In this document: positions 1 to 8,041 of the stretch, piece by piece
Position numbering within the stretch: the first letter of the stretch is position 1
Layout: each line of letters starts with the position of its first letter
NCBI RefSeq assembly: GCF_030563405.1
Contig: NZ_CP130748.1
Location: forward strand, 682,001-746,000
Source of the DNA: Vibrio sp. SNU_ST1
GTDB taxonomy: Bacteria; Pseudomonadota; Gammaproteobacteria; Enterobacterales; Vibrionaceae
Reading direction: 5' to 3'
DNA length: 64,000 bases
Notes under the pieces: generated by a model
What the model was told of the DNA's origin: nothing
Database searches by the model: none
The model's input: the letters and a program-made list of their open reading frames with translations, nothing else
Program-made: the position numbers and the translations under genes

Positions 1-138
1 GATGGCCGTGTGACTATCATGATGCCTCACCCAGAGCGTGTATTCCGTACGGTTGCTAACTCTTGGTCTCCAGAAGGTTGGGGCGAGAATGGTGCTTGGA
101 TGCGTATGTTCCAAAACGCACGTAAGAATGTGGGTTAA
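1..138 (+). CDS. purL: PurL C-terminus (phosphoribosylformylglycinamidine synthase), 5'-truncated by window
   Basis: Frame 1 is open from the first base and ends in TAA at 136-138. The 45 visible residues include [10 protein letters not shown] and [14 protein letters not shown], the typical end of the glutaminase domain of the large single-chain PurL of gammaproteobacteria. The enzyme converts FGAR to FGAM in de novo purine synthesis, using glutamine and ATP in the cytoplasm. The MPHPER segment holds the catalytic His and following Glu region of the class I amidotransferase triad. Only the last ~45 of about 1,300 residues lie in the window. A good terminator follows 37 bp downstream. Confidence 0.93.
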   Translation, partial: DGRVTIMMPHPERVFRTVANSWSPEGWGENGAWMRMFQNARKNVG

Positions 139-174
139 TTTGATTCATTAAACGAATCGTTTTAAAAGCTAACG

Positions 175-208
175 AAAGCGCAGACCGAAAGGTTTGCGCT
201 TTTTTTTG
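175..208 (+). terminator. Rho-independent terminator of purL
   Basis: An 11-bp stem (AAGCGCAGACC / GGTTTGCGCTT, one G-T pair) with a GAAA loop is followed by eight or more T. The rest of the 139-484 intergenic space shows no other gene; it should hold the promoter of the next gene (TACAAT near 466 is a possible -10). Confidence 0.9.
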
Positions 209-484
209 TTTAGTGGTGAGAGTCGTTATTTCGAGATGATAGGAGCTGTTAAGTTCGAATTCATTTGTAGGGGATTCGCCGGAATGATTACTCATTTAGT
301 CAGTCATTAACCAATTTATATTCTTTGCTCTGTAAGTTCATGATAATTGAGTTATCGAATCATAAGTCTCACGATTATTCTTAAATGGAGAATAATCATT
401 TCTTAGTGTGATGGTTTTTCTTTAAATGTAATGGAATTAGAATGATTTTCGTCAAGCAAATACTTACAATACTAGGAAGATCCA

Positions 485-1075
485 ATGAAAAATTTCTTAC
501 TCCCACTTACTCTACTTATCTCTTTAAGCAGTGCATCTGCTTTTGCTGGAAATGATGATGTTAAGGTATTAAAAGCAAAGATTAACCAGCTAGAAGAAAA
601 GGTCGCAATGTATGAAGCTGAAAAGACGCTCGAAGCGGCCAATGTAGCTCGGTACGACAAAATGGATTTAGTCGCTTTTACAAATCATGATCTGGATATG
701 ATAGGTGACCTTCATGCTGCTGATGTCAAAGTTATTAATCCTGATGGTTCTCTTACTTCAGGATGGGAACATAATCATAAAGCGGAAATGGAATGGCTTT
801 TTAGCACTTATTCTGATGTCAAGATCACTGAGCACCCGATCAAGTTTGGATCCGGTGACTGGACAGCTGGCATGAGTGTTATTAAGGGGACTTGGGATAC
901 ACCTATGCCATTGATAGATGGCCGAGTACTCAAGCCAACCGGCAAAGCGTTCAGTACACATATCGTTACATTAGTTCGTTGGGAAGATGGTCAGATTGCT
1001 GAAGAATACCTTATGTGGGACAACATGGATTGGTACGGACAAATCGGTGCACTTGAAGCTATTATTGGTAAATAA
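485..1075 (+). CDS. Secreted SnoaL-like (NTF2-fold) protein
   Basis: A 196-residue protein with a clear Sec signal peptide (MKNFLL, then a hydrophobic stretch ending ASAFA), so the mature form starts near residue 22 and is periplasmic or exported. Residues ~25-50 are a charged, probably coiled segment (VLKAKINQLEEKV). The remainder looks like the SnoaL/NTF2-like cone fold (residues ~55-190), with DMIGDLHAADVKVINPDG and a late HIVTLVRWEDGQIAEEY strand pair typical of ester-cyclase-like members. Substrate is unknown; polyketide cyclase activity should not be assumed. AGGAAGATCC ahead of the ATG is a suitable ribosome site. The gene is monocistronic, between terminators. Confidence 0.75.
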   Translation: MKNFLLPLTLLISLSSASAFAGNDDVKVLKAKINQLEEKVAMYEAEKTLEAANVARYDKMDLVAFTNHDLDMIGDLHAADVKVINPDGSLTSGWEHNHKAEMEWLFSTYSDVKITEHPIKFGSGDWTAGMSVIKGTWDTPMPLIDGRVLKPTGKAFSTHIVTLVRWEDGQIAEEYLMWDNMDWYGQIGALEAIIGK

Positions 1076-1163
1076 TAAGGTTCATTACGGATTAGCAGGA
1101 GCTTTAAACAAGAACGCTAGTCAGTGATATGATTTAGCTGTCAAAAACTACTGTTTTCATACA

Positions 1164-1200
1164 AAACCGCCGAAGTTTACTTCGGCGGTTTAATGTTTTA
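1164..1200. terminator. Bidirectional terminator between converging genes
   Basis: AAAACCGCCGAAG and CTTCGGCGGTTT pair around a TTTA loop (1164-1191), with A-rich and T-rich flanks. It lies between the ends of the SnoaL-like gene (+) and dapD (-) and can serve both. Confidence 0.88.
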
Positions 1201-1212
1201 GCTAAACGGAAA

Positions 1213-2244
1213 TTAGTTGTTGCTGTGTAGCTCGCTGTTCAGTTCAACAGCGGACTTGTTCGCTAGACATTCGATTTGACCAGTGATCGAGTTGCGACGG
1301 AACAGAAGATCAGAAACGCCAGCTAGGTCGCGAGCTTTAATGATTTCTACTTCGTTGCCTTCTTTATCTAGCATGCGAACCTTAGTACCCGCAGTCACGT
1401 AAAGGCCAGACTCAACCGTACAACGGTCGCCCATTGGGAAACCAAGACCAGCGTTTGCGCCTAGTAGGCAGTTTTCGCCGATAGAGATAACCATAGTACC
1501 GCCACCAGATAGCGTACCCATGATAGAAGCGCCGCCGCCGATATCAGAACCGTTACCTACAACAACACCCGCAGAGATACGACCTTCAACCATGCTCACA
1601 CCGGTAGTACCTGCATTGAAGTTGATGAAACCTTCGTGCATTACTGTTGTACCTTCACCCACATGTGCACCAAGACGAACACGAGAAGTGTCAGCAATAC
1701 GAATACCTGTTGGTACCACGTAATCCACCATTTTAGGGAACTTGTCTACGCAATCTACAGACAGAGCGCGACCAGCAAGGCGAGCTTCGATTTGACGCTC
1801 AGCTAGCTCTGGAAGATCGATAGGGCCTTCGTTTGTCCATGCGATGTTGTGCAGTAGACCGAAGATGCCGTCTAGTACCGTACCGTGTGGTTGTACTAGG
1901 CGGTTAGAGATAAGTTGTAGCTTTAGGAAGCCTTCAGAAACAGATGCTGGCTTCTCGTCAGTTGCAAGAACAACAAGAACAAGTGGCTGCTCAGATGCTG
2001 CTGCTTTTTCTGCGAAAGATGCGTTTGCAGCATCGTCGTTTGCTGCGAATGCTTTCGCTAGTTCTGCGCTTTGTGCAGCAGAGATTTCGATAGCTTGATT
2101 ACCTTCAGTGTAACCTGCAACTTCACCAACAGCCGCAACAAGAGCGTCGCTTGGGTTTAGAAGTGGGTTAGGGAAGAACGCTTCAATGATTTTATTGTCG
2201 CGGTTTTTGGTTGCCGTACCGAAGGCTAGTGAAAAGTAAGCCAT
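1213..2244 (-). CDS. dapD: 2,3,4,5-tetrahydropyridine-2,6-dicarboxylate N-succinyltransferase, long form
   Basis: A 343-residue cytoplasmic enzyme that succinylates tetrahydrodipicolinate with succinyl-CoA in the DAP/lysine pathway. The C-terminal half is a left-handed beta-helix with hexapeptide-type repeats (VRLGAHVGEGTTVMHEG, SAGVVVGNGSDIGGGASIMG, ENCLLGANAGLGF). It is about 70 residues longer than the E. coli enzyme and resembles the ~340-residue form known from Pseudomonas and Vibrio, with an acidic, alanine-rich N-terminal domain (AAQSAELAKAFAANDD). It is transcribed alone toward the shared terminator. The ATG at 2244 is preceded on the minus strand by a GGAGA-type ribosome site. Confidence 0.93.
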   Translation of the reverse strand: MAYFSLAFGTATKNRDNKIIEAFFPNPLLNPSDALVAAVGEVAGYTEGNQAIEISAAQSAELAKAFAANDDAANASFAEKAAASEQPLVLVVLATDEKPASVSEGFLKLQLISNRLVQPHGTVLDGIFGLLHNIAWTNEGPIDLPELAERQIEARLAGRALSVDCVDKFPKMVDYVVPTGIRIADTSRVRLGAHVGEGTTVMHEGFINFNAGTTGVSMVEGRISAGVVVGNGSDIGGGASIMGTLSGGGTMVISIGENCLLGANAGLGFPMGDRCTVESGLYVTAGTKVRMLDKEGNEVEIIKARDLAGVSDLLFRRNSITGQIECLANKSAVELNSELHSNN

Positions 2245-2349
2245 GTTGAATCTCCATGTGTTGAGTCTTGATTTTGCTATTCCATAAGAGCGACTCGAAT
2301 AACAAGCGCTGCCGTTAGCAAAGTTAATTTAATTCCGTTCATCATAAAG

Positions 2350-2380
2350 AGAGCGCCCTCGTTATGAAAGGGCGCATTAG
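2350..2380 (-). terminator. Probable terminator of the MarC-family gene
   Basis: GCGCCCT and AGGGCGC (2354-2376) form a 7-bp stem in the dapD/marC spacer, followed on the minus strand by CTCTTTAT, a weak U tract. Position downstream of the marC stop fits. Confidence 0.55.
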
Positions 2381-2503
2381 GATAAAGTCTGTAAAATGAT
2401 ATTGCTTGTCTTTCTGGAGATAGTTTTCTGCAATGAGAAAGTGTTGTAGATCAACACCAGTTGGCTTGTAATTTAATCAATACTCTCGTTTGAATCGTCT
2501 TCT

Positions 2504-3145
2504 CTAAACAAACAGCGCCTTATAAGCCTGTTCAATCCCTTCAATCAGCATCTGCATACCGATGACTGCGAGTATCAAACCCATCATTCGGGTTATCACG
2601 TTTAATGCACTTGGTCCGACAGCTTTAACAAATCGCTCGCCGAATACAAACAAGATATAGGTTAAGGTACATAGCAGGCCGAAAGCGACGATGGTTATGA
2701 TGGTTTCATAGACCCCCTCGGTACTGGCAAAGTTCATTGCAGTGGCAATGGTGCCGGGGCCTGCGAGAATTGGCATTGCCAGCGGTGAGACGGCGATACT
2801 TAGCGCAGCGTCTTTCTGGGCGTCTGAGTTCACTTTCTCTTTTGCTTTGGCATGTGTTGAATCACCTTGCAGCATGTGGAAGCCAATCAAGAACACTAGG
2901 ATCCCGCCAGTGATGCGAAGTGCGTAAAGTGTGATACCAAATAGGTCGAAGATGAGTTTACCCGACACAGCAAAAGTACTGACGATTATGAAGGCGATGA
3001 ATACCGAGCGGAAAGCGATCGATTTGACTGTTTCCCTGTCATTGTCACCGGTTAATCCAAGAAAAATTGGCGTATTAGCGATAGGGTTCATAATGGCAAA
3101 AAAGCCCATGAACACGGTAATGGTATGAATGATGAGCTCTTTCAT
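2504..3145 (-). CDS. MarC family integral membrane protein
   Basis: 213 residues with about six hydrophobic membrane segments and the MarC/YhgN family features (FMGFFAIMNPIANTPIF near the N-terminus, a repeat-like ILAGPGTIATAM in the second half). Some relatives are called NAAT transporters; the once proposed role in multiple antibiotic resistance is not accepted and the true substrate is unknown. I start at the ATG at 3145, because AAAGGA sits 7 bases ahead of it, rather than at an upstream in-frame start at 3178 that adds a polar extension with no ribosome site. Stands alone between terminators. Confidence 0.85.
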   Translation of the reverse strand: MKELIIHTITVFMGFFAIMNPIANTPIFLGLTGDNDRETVKSIAFRSVFIAFIIVSTFAVSGKLIFDLFGITLYALRITGGILVFLIGFHMLQGDSTHAKAKEKVNSDAQKDAALSIAVSPLAMPILAGPGTIATAMNFASTEGVYETIITIVAFGLLCTLTYILFVFGERFVKAVGPSALNVITRMMGLILAVIGMQMLIEGIEQAYKALFV

Positions 3146-3240
3146 ATTATTCCTTTGAAAAGATACGGTTAAATACAAATGGTTGTGTATTTAATCTTAG
3201 ATACAAATAATTATTAGGAATAGATAGTAGAGCAAGTATG

Positions 3241-3275
3241 GATAAAAAACAGCCAGCATAAGGCTGGCTGTTTGG
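3241..3275 (-). terminator. Terminator of the GGGtGRT/NifU-like operon
   Basis: AAACAGCCAGC / GCTGGCTGTTT stem; read on the minus strand it ends in TTTTTTATCC. It lies downstream of the GGGtGRT gene. Confidence 0.85.
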
Positions 3276-3367
3276 TTTTAGTGATAGGTGTAGAGTTTTG
3301 GTCGTCCGTTATTACTTGTTTCTCAGTTTACGGACTCTATTCCATGGGTAGATTGTGCTGCTCAACT

Positions 3368-4357
3368 TTATGCATTTTGAAATTCGCTCACTGCCACAGC
3401 CAATGCAACCGTCGCACCGACCATTGGGTTGTTACCCATGCCGATGAAGCCCATCATTGCTACGTGAGCAGGGACAGAAGAGCTACCTGCGAACTGAGCA
3501 TCAGCGTGCATTCTGCCCATGGTATCTGTCATGCCGTAAGACGCTGGGCCTGCTGCCACGTTATCTGGGTGTAAAGTTCGACCTGTACCACCGCCTGAAG
3601 CAACTGAAAAGTATGGCAAGCCTTGACGAGTACGCTCTGCTTTGTAGATACCCGCAACTGGGTGTTGGAAGCGTGTTGGGTTGGTTGAGTTCCCCGTGAT
3701 ACTTACGTCTACCTCTTCTCGGTGCATGATCGCGACACCTTCACGAACATCATCGGCGCCGTAACACAAGATGTCGCCGCGAGGGCCTTGTGAGAAACGG
3801 CGACGTTCTGTTTCAACAAGCTCACCCGTTTGGTAATCGTATTGAGTACGAACATAGGTAAAACCATTGATGCGAGAAATTAAGTAAGCCGCATCTTTAC
3901 CTAGACCATTTAGTATTACCTTCAATGGGTTGTGACGTGATTTGTTGACGTTGAGTGCGATTTTTATTGCACCTTCTGCAGCAGCAAAAGATTCATGGCC
4001 CGCAAGGAAAGCAAAACAATGGCTTTCTTCATTGAGAAGACGAGCAGCTAGCGCGCCATGGCCAATACCGACTTGGCGTTGTTCGGCAACACTGCCGGGT
4101 TTAGTAAATGCTTGAAGGCCTTCACCAATGATATTCGCTGCTTGTTCTGCGCTGGTGGCTTTACGAAATATTGCTAGTGCTGAGCCAAGGATATAAGCGT
4201 CGGCAGCACTTTCAAAAGCGATTGGTTGGGTGTCCATCACCAAGGCTTTTGGATCAACGTTGTGGGCTTTGCAGTATTGGTTCGCTTGCTCTAAAGAGTC
4301 GAAGTTCATTTCTGCCAATACGCGAGTTACTGATTCATTAAATTGAGTGTTCATCAT
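3368..4357 (-). CDS. GGGtGRT family protein
   Basis: 329 residues, named for the motif SGGGTGRT, seen here at residues ~254-261 and followed by LHPDNVAAGPASYG. Other glycine-rich segments (FIGMGNNPMVGATVALA at the C-terminus) suggest a nucleotide- or cofactor-binding fold, but the biochemical function of the family is not established to my knowledge. It lies 24 bp downstream of a NifU-like scaffold gene on the same strand, which suggests a role in assembling or using an Fe-S cofactor. Two adjacent ATGs (4357, 4354) follow GAGGAAAG; either could be used. The operon is preceded by a fluoride-type riboswitch. Confidence 0.82.
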   Translation of the reverse strand: MMNTQFNESVTRVLAEMNFDSLEQANQYCKAHNVDPKALVMDTQPIAFESAADAYILGSALAIFRKATSAEQAANIIGEGLQAFTKPGSVAEQRQVGIGHGALAARLLNEESHCFAFLAGHESFAAAEGAIKIALNVNKSRHNPLKVILNGLGKDAAYLISRINGFTYVRTQYDYQTGELVETERRRFSQGPRGDILCYGADDVREGVAIMHREEVDVSITGNSTNPTRFQHPVAGIYKAERTRQGLPYFSVASGGGTGRTLHPDNVAAGPASYGMTDTMGRMHADAQFAGSSSVPAHVAMMGFIGMGNNPMVGATVALAVAVSEFQNA

Positions 4358-4381
4358 ATCTTTCCTCTAAATTGGCAAAAA

Positions 4382-5074
4382 TTATTGTTGGCGTGGGTTA
4401 ATGGTGGTAACGGCTTCATCGAAGCGACCATAAGTCCCTGTAGCAAGGTCGGCCGCTTCATTGGCTGGCACACCTTGATTAATCGCTTTCATCATTTTTC
4501 CGAGGTTGAGATACTCGTAACCAATCACTTCGCTGTGGTCATCAAGTGCAAGCTTGGTCACGTAACCTTCGGCTAGCTCAAGGTAACGAACGCCTTTCGC
4601 TGCGGTTGAGTAGCTGGTACCCACTTGGCTACGTTGTGTTTGACCTAGGTCTTCTAATGCGGCGCCAATTTCTAGGCCGCCTTCAGAGAATGCGGATTGA
4701 GTTCGACCGTAAACAAACTGCAGGAAGATTTCGCGCATGGCTACGTTGATCGCATCGCAGACCAAGTCTGTATTGAGTGCTTCGAGAATGGTTTTTCCAG
4801 TGAGGATTTCAGCAGCCATCGCGGCAGATTGCGTCATGCCAGAGCAGCCGATAGTCTCGATTAGCGCTTCTTCGATGATGCCGCTTTTTACGTTCAGTGT
4901 TAGTTTTGCGGCACCTTGTTGTGGTGCACAAGTGCCCACGCCATGGCTTAAACCAGAAATAGCGATGACATCTTTTGGGCTAACCATTGCGCCTTCAACT
5001 GGAATTGGAGCTGAATTGTGAAGATCACCCCTTTGAATAGGGCACATTGATTGAATTTCTGAAGAGTAGTGCAT
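4382..5074 (-). CDS. NifU/IscU-like iron-sulfur cluster scaffold protein
   Basis: 230 residues. The first ~130 resemble the NifU N-terminal/IscU fold: cysteines at about residues 11, 49 (GTCAPQQGAAKL) and 77 (TIGCSGMTQSAAMAAEIL), with a KTILEAL helix after. The remaining ~100 residues (RYLELAEGYVTKLALDD onward) are not typical of IscU and are a family-specific extension. Expected role: cytoplasmic scaffold for Fe-S clusters, perhaps delivering to the GGGtGRT protein encoded just downstream. This is separate from the housekeeping isc genes, none of which are in the window. The start at 5074 is preceded by AAGTGAGAAAACAAT; GTGAG is a weak ribosome site that can be sequestered by the leader. Confidence 0.8.
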   Translation of the reverse strand: MHYSSEIQSMCPIQRGDLHNSAPIPVEGAMVSPKDVIAISGLSHGVGTCAPQQGAAKLTLNVKSGIIEEALIETIGCSGMTQSAAMAAEILTGKTILEALNTDLVCDAINVAMREIFLQFVYGRTQSAFSEGGLEIGAALEDLGQTQRSQVGTSYSTAAKGVRYLELAEGYVTKLALDDHSEVIGYEYLNLGKMMKAINQGVPANEAADLATGTYGRFDEAVTTINPRQQ

Positions 5075-5269
5075 ATTGTTTTCTCACTTATTAGAGCCAT
5101 TTAAGACCTAGGGCGTTGAGAAAACAGGACGTGTTGGAAGAGGTGCGGCTAATTCACTACAGATCTTGAGTATCGATAATCCAAAGGTGTCATGAAGCTC
5201 GGTCTGGATAGACTAAGTCCATTTCAAAATGGAGGAATAGCGATACATCCAACAGTATTACCTGTTTTC
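5075..5269 (-). promoter_or_regulatory. Leader with two mutually exclusive helices (candidate expression platform)
   Basis: On the minus strand, GAAAACAGG directly after the aptamer (5261-5269) is complementary to CCTGTTTTC (5120-5128), extended after an internal loop by GTTGGA/TCCAAC (5247-5252 with 5133-5138). The overlapping GTTTTCTCA (5117-5125) is in turn complementary to TGAGAAAAC (5078-5086), which contains the ribosome-binding region of the NifU-like gene. The two pairings cannot coexist. Small hairpins (e.g. CCATT/AATGG) lie between. The switching model is inferred from pairing only. Confidence 0.5.
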
Positions 5270-5271
5270 GA

Positions 5272-5350
5272 TTCTGTAGGAGTCATTAGCACGGTTCAAA
5301 AGAACGGGCGGTTGAAGCGAAAGCTTAGGTGGAACCCCATCACCTGATGG
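5272..5350 (-). ncRNA. Fluoride riboswitch aptamer (crcB motif)
   Basis: The minus strand carries the crcB-motif core in order: AGGTGATGGGGTTCCACCT (5327-5345), a small optional hairpin, AACCGC, a GTTC/GAAC stem, then GCTAATGACTCCTACAG (5274-5290). GGTG/CACC forms P1 and GGGGTT can pair with GACTCC as the pseudoknot. These are the conserved elements of known fluoride aptamers from Pseudomonas and Thermotoga, recalled rather than searched. It lies ~200 nt upstream of the NifU-like gene on the same strand, so it should control that operon and not a fluoride channel. Confidence 0.82.
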
Positions 5351-5439
5351 CTATAGGTTAGATCTTTATCACACTTTTGTGCAAGCGAATGTTTAGAGCG
5401 ATTTCGACTATAAACAGAGTTCATTATATTTCGACAAGT

Positions 5440-5500
5440 ATAAAAAAACGCCAATTACGACCTCTGTCTATAGAGAGTAATTGACGTTTTTTAGAAAAAA
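5440..5500 (-). terminator. Terminator of yebG (bidirectional form)
   Basis: AAAAACGCCAATTAC and GTAATTGACGTTTTTT pair with one mismatch around a loop that itself has a CTCT/AGAG element. It lies just downstream of the yebG stop; both flanks are A- or T-rich. Confidence 0.8.
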
Positions 5501-5510
5501 ATCAAGCTAA

Positions 5511-5804
5511 TTAAGCGGCATCTTCTTCTGCGTCTTCAACAGCTTCAAGCTTCTTTTCTTTTTTCGGAGCTGGTTTACGCTTAGCACCTAATGCGTAAAG
5601 AACTTCTTCTTTGTTCTTCGCTAGGTACATTGCAAGCTCTTCTTGCTTGCCTTCATCTTCAACTAAATCGCTTTTGCTTAACAGTTCAAAAAGCTCATCA
5701 GCCATATCCAGCATTTTGTCGTATGCGTCAGCTTCGGCTTTAGAGGTAAAAGTCATTTTCTCTTCTCCGTTGCGTTCGACCACGTACTTGACGATAACAG
5801 TCAT
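5511..5804 (-). CDS. yebG: YebG family DNA damage-inducible protein
   Basis: 97 residues matching E. coli YebG over the first ~60 (VKYVVERNGEEKMTFTSKAEADAYDKMLD), followed by a Lys- and Glu-rich tail (APKKEKKLEAVEDAEEDAA) that differs. YebG is a small SOS-regulated protein that binds DNA structures; its exact role is unclear. The ATG at 5804 is preceded by AGGGGA. The normal upstream region is interrupted: only about 15 bases after the start codon, sequence switches to the integrated element, and no LexA box is present there. The expected LexA box lies beyond the element at 17703-17722. Confidence 0.92.
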   Translation of the reverse strand: MTVIVKYVVERNGEEKMTFTSKAEADAYDKMLDMADELFELLSKSDLVEDEGKQEELAMYLAKNKEEVLYALGAKRKPAPKKEKKLEAVEDAEEDAA

Positions 5805-5818
5805 CGTAGTTTATTCCC

Positions 5819-5824
5819 CTAAGT
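5819..5824. other. Proposed attL core (CTAAGT)
   Basis: CTAAGT occurs between yebG and the serine recombinase gene and again at 17686-17691 at the other end of the element. Short shared cores are usual for large serine recombinases. Joining the two outer flanks gives TTTAT and ATAAA as an imperfect dyad centred on CTAAG, as expected of attB; joining the inner flanks gives a looser dyad (TAATCCT/AAGGTTA). The exact crossover is not proven. Confidence 0.6.
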
Positions 5825-5860
5825 GGTAAGGTTATCTAAGGTCAGTATAAGGTTTATTTT

Positions 5861-7468
5861 ATGGAATTTACAGGTAGGGATGCAATCCCTTACGCAAGAT
5901 TTAGCTCAGATCAACAAAGTGATGGTTCGAGCCTAGAAAGGCAGGGTGATGTGTTCGAGTCGTTCATAGTTGCAACGGGTGTTAACCCTAGGCGTGACCT
6001 AGCTATGGACGATAAAGGTAAGTCAGCTTTTACAGGTAAAAACGTGCTAGAGAACGGAGCGTTAGGTAACTTTATCTATAAGCTTGAGCAGGGTGAACTT
6101 GTTCTACATAAAGCACCATTGCCGCTTCTAGTAGTTGAAGAAGTTGACCGACTTACACGACTAGAACCAGATGATGGTGAAGAACTTTTACTACGTCTTA
6201 TGCGTTATGTTGATGTATGTGTTGTTGAACCTAATGGTACGAGTTATCAGGTGTTTTCACGCAAGGGTAACGGTTCAGATATTGGATCTAAGATACTGCT
6301 AATACTTAAAGTGTATGGGGCGCATGACTACAGTAAGAAATTAAGTAAGCGCATAGGTGATGCCAGTAAACGCTCACTTACAAACGCAGTAACTAACAAA
6401 ACCCCTTATATGTCTGGTTCATATCCGTTCTGGCTTAGTAGAACCAAAGAACAGTATACGGTTGTGCAAAAGTGGGTTGATATTGTTATTGATGCGCTTG
6501 AGCTAGTAGCTAGTGGTTTAACACCAAAGTACGTAGCGGCAAAGTTGAACGAGAAAGGATACCCAACACCGAGCAAGAAACGCATAGATGGTGTTATCAG
6601 TGAGAGCACAGAGCTATGGAGTCGTTCACGAGTGGTTAACCTGTACAAAGATAACCGTGTAATGGGTTATATGACATCATCAAACCTAGATAAGCCCTTG
6701 TTGCTGTATCCACCAATAGTAAGTGAAACCTTATTCAACCAAGTTTTGAGCGTTACTGGCACTAGAACGGTAACTAAGAGACAGAGAACTAGAAAGATAA
6801 CGTCAATATTTGATGGTCTTTCATACTGTTTTGAATGCGGTAGCAAGATGTATACGGATATCAGAAAGAAGAACGGTGTAATGCACGAAATTCGCATTCG
6901 TTGCGCTAGTAAGAACCGTCTAGCGGCTTCAGATAACCCATGTACGAACAGCAACATGACGGGGAAAATGTACGAACCCGCACTACTAGAACTTATTTCT
7001 GACAAGTTGAGCATTGAAGACTTCAAAGTTGAGCGGGATGATACCCAAGAAAACGTTATTCGTTCGCGTATAAGTGTTCTGGAAACGAATCTATCAGAGT
7101 TTGATACGTTACTGGAAACGGACGGTACTAACATCGAATGGTTGAAAGCTAAGGGTTTTGTATCTAAGGAACTGAACGAACAGATAGATAAGCTTAAATC
7201 GCTAAACGTTGTTGAAGTTCGAGAGCAGGATTTTGAAGAAGTTGAACGGTTGAAGCATGAATCTTTAATCTACGATAACACCGAATCAAGACAGAGAATG
7301 AACGCACTTTTAGGTTCACTAGTATCTAGAATAGAACTGTTTAAGAGTGGACGTGAGAGCAACATGATACTGATTCAATTGAAGAATGGAGCTAGGAGAA
7401 TGTACCTATCTAACCAACATACGGACGGTTGGCACTTGTCGAACCTAGACCATTCTTTAGAGAAATAA
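5861..7468 (+). CDS. Large serine recombinase (integrase of the element)
   Basis: 535 residues. The N-terminal resolvase domain has YARFSSDQQSDGSSLERQ, with catalytic Ser expected at residue 15, and EEVDRLTRLEPDD further on. A recombinase domain follows (~residues 180-290, including YVAAKLNEKGYPTPS), then a zinc ribbon (CFECGSK near 323 with later Cys residues) and a coiled-coil region (~390-470). This order is that of large serine integrases. It integrates and, with a directionality factor, excises the element. It is the leftmost gene, 57 bp from yebG, as usual for an integrase next to its att site. TAAGG lies 8 bases before the ATG. Confidence 0.93.
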   Translation: MEFTGRDAIPYARFSSDQQSDGSSLERQGDVFESFIVATGVNPRRDLAMDDKGKSAFTGKNVLENGALGNFIYKLEQGELVLHKAPLPLLVVEEVDRLTRLEPDDGEELLLRLMRYVDVCVVEPNGTSYQVFSRKGNGSDIGSKILLILKVYGAHDYSKKLSKRIGDASKRSLTNAVTNKTPYMSGSYPFWLSRTKEQYTVVQKWVDIVIDALELVASGLTPKYVAAKLNEKGYPTPSKKRIDGVISESTELWSRSRVVNLYKDNRVMGYMTSSNLDKPLLLYPPIVSETLFNQVLSVTGTRTVTKRQRTRKITSIFDGLSYCFECGSKMYTDIRKKNGVMHEIRIRCASKNRLAASDNPCTNSNMTGKMYEPALLELISDKLSIEDFKVERDDTQENVIRSRISVLETNLSEFDTLLETDGTNIEWLKAKGFVSKELNEQIDKLKSLNVVEVREQDFEEVERLKHESLIYDNTESRQRMNALLGSLVSRIELFKSGRESNMILIQLKNGARRMYLSNQHTDGWHLSNLDHSLEK

Positions 7469-7591
7469 GTGAATGTCGAATACTTATTAAACTTGCTTAA
7501 GGGTTGTTTGTGATTTGAGTCACGCTTTTGAGCTCTGTTTTCGTCAATTCTGCAATAACTCCGAAATCTAGTGTTATAGCAAAATGAACAT

Positions 7592-7620
7592 ACCCGCGCC
7601 TAAACAGTGCGGGTTTTTTA
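7592..7620 (+). terminator. Terminator after the recombinase gene
   Basis: ACCCGC / GCGGGT stem around a 12-base loop, then TTTTTT. It isolates the recombinase from the following genes. Confidence 0.8.
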
Positions 7621-7643
7621 TTGCCTAAAGAAAAGGAAATACC

Positions 7644-7946
7644 ATGGATTTATTCGAAGAGTTAGCGAAGTTTGAGAAGAAGACAAACAAAGTCACTGAG
7701 ATGAACATCAACGAACTAAGAGCTTTAGCTAAAGTTACGACCAAACAAGTTAAGCAAGGCGTGAAAGTTTCGGTGAAGTTACGCAACAAGTTAGTTCATA
7801 GCACGACTACGGACGCGTTAAACGAAGACCAAGTGGTGAACCTATATAAGCAAGGTTTAGCGGGTAATCATTTGGATGTTAAATTGGAGTCGGTACGCGA
7901 TAAGTTTAAGAAGGTTTCAGCGAGTTCTAGCCAAGAAACGAACTAG
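7644..7946 (+). CDS. Small hypothetical protein of the element
   Basis: 100 residues, Lys- and Val-rich, mostly helical and charged (FEELAKFEKKTNKVTEMNINELRAL; TTKQVKQGVKVSVKLRNKLV). AAAGGAAATACC precedes the ATG. No family recognised. It sits alone between two terminators, so it is probably transcribed on its own; this and its basic character would suit a regulator or recombination directionality factor, but that is a guess. Confidence 0.6.
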   Translation: MDLFEELAKFEKKTNKVTEMNINELRALAKVTTKQVKQGVKVSVKLRNKLVHSTTTDALNEDQVVNLYKQGLAGNHLDVKLESVRDKFKKVSASSSQETN

Positions 7947-7969
7947 TAAAAAATGTTATAATAAGAGAT

Positions 7970-7996
7970 AAGGCGAGTTTCAAACTCGCCTTTTTC
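7970..7996 (+). terminator. Terminator
   Basis: AGGCGAGTTT / AAACTCGCCT hairpin followed by TTTTTC. A TATAAT at 7957-7962 just before it could be a -10 element, but no matching -35 is clear. Confidence 0.85.
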
Positions 7997-8041
7997 ATAG
8001 CTTCATACCGCACAAAGTACCGCAAAAACCAAGGAAAAGTA

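Noticed and set aside
5133..5230. Plus-strand resemblance to a lysine riboswitch (AGAGGTGCGG near 5139 and AAAGGTGTCATGAAGC further on)
   Set aside because: The order and content of the later core blocks do not fit, no lysine gene follows on the plus strand, and the region is explained as the leader of the minus-strand operon behind the fluoride aptamer.
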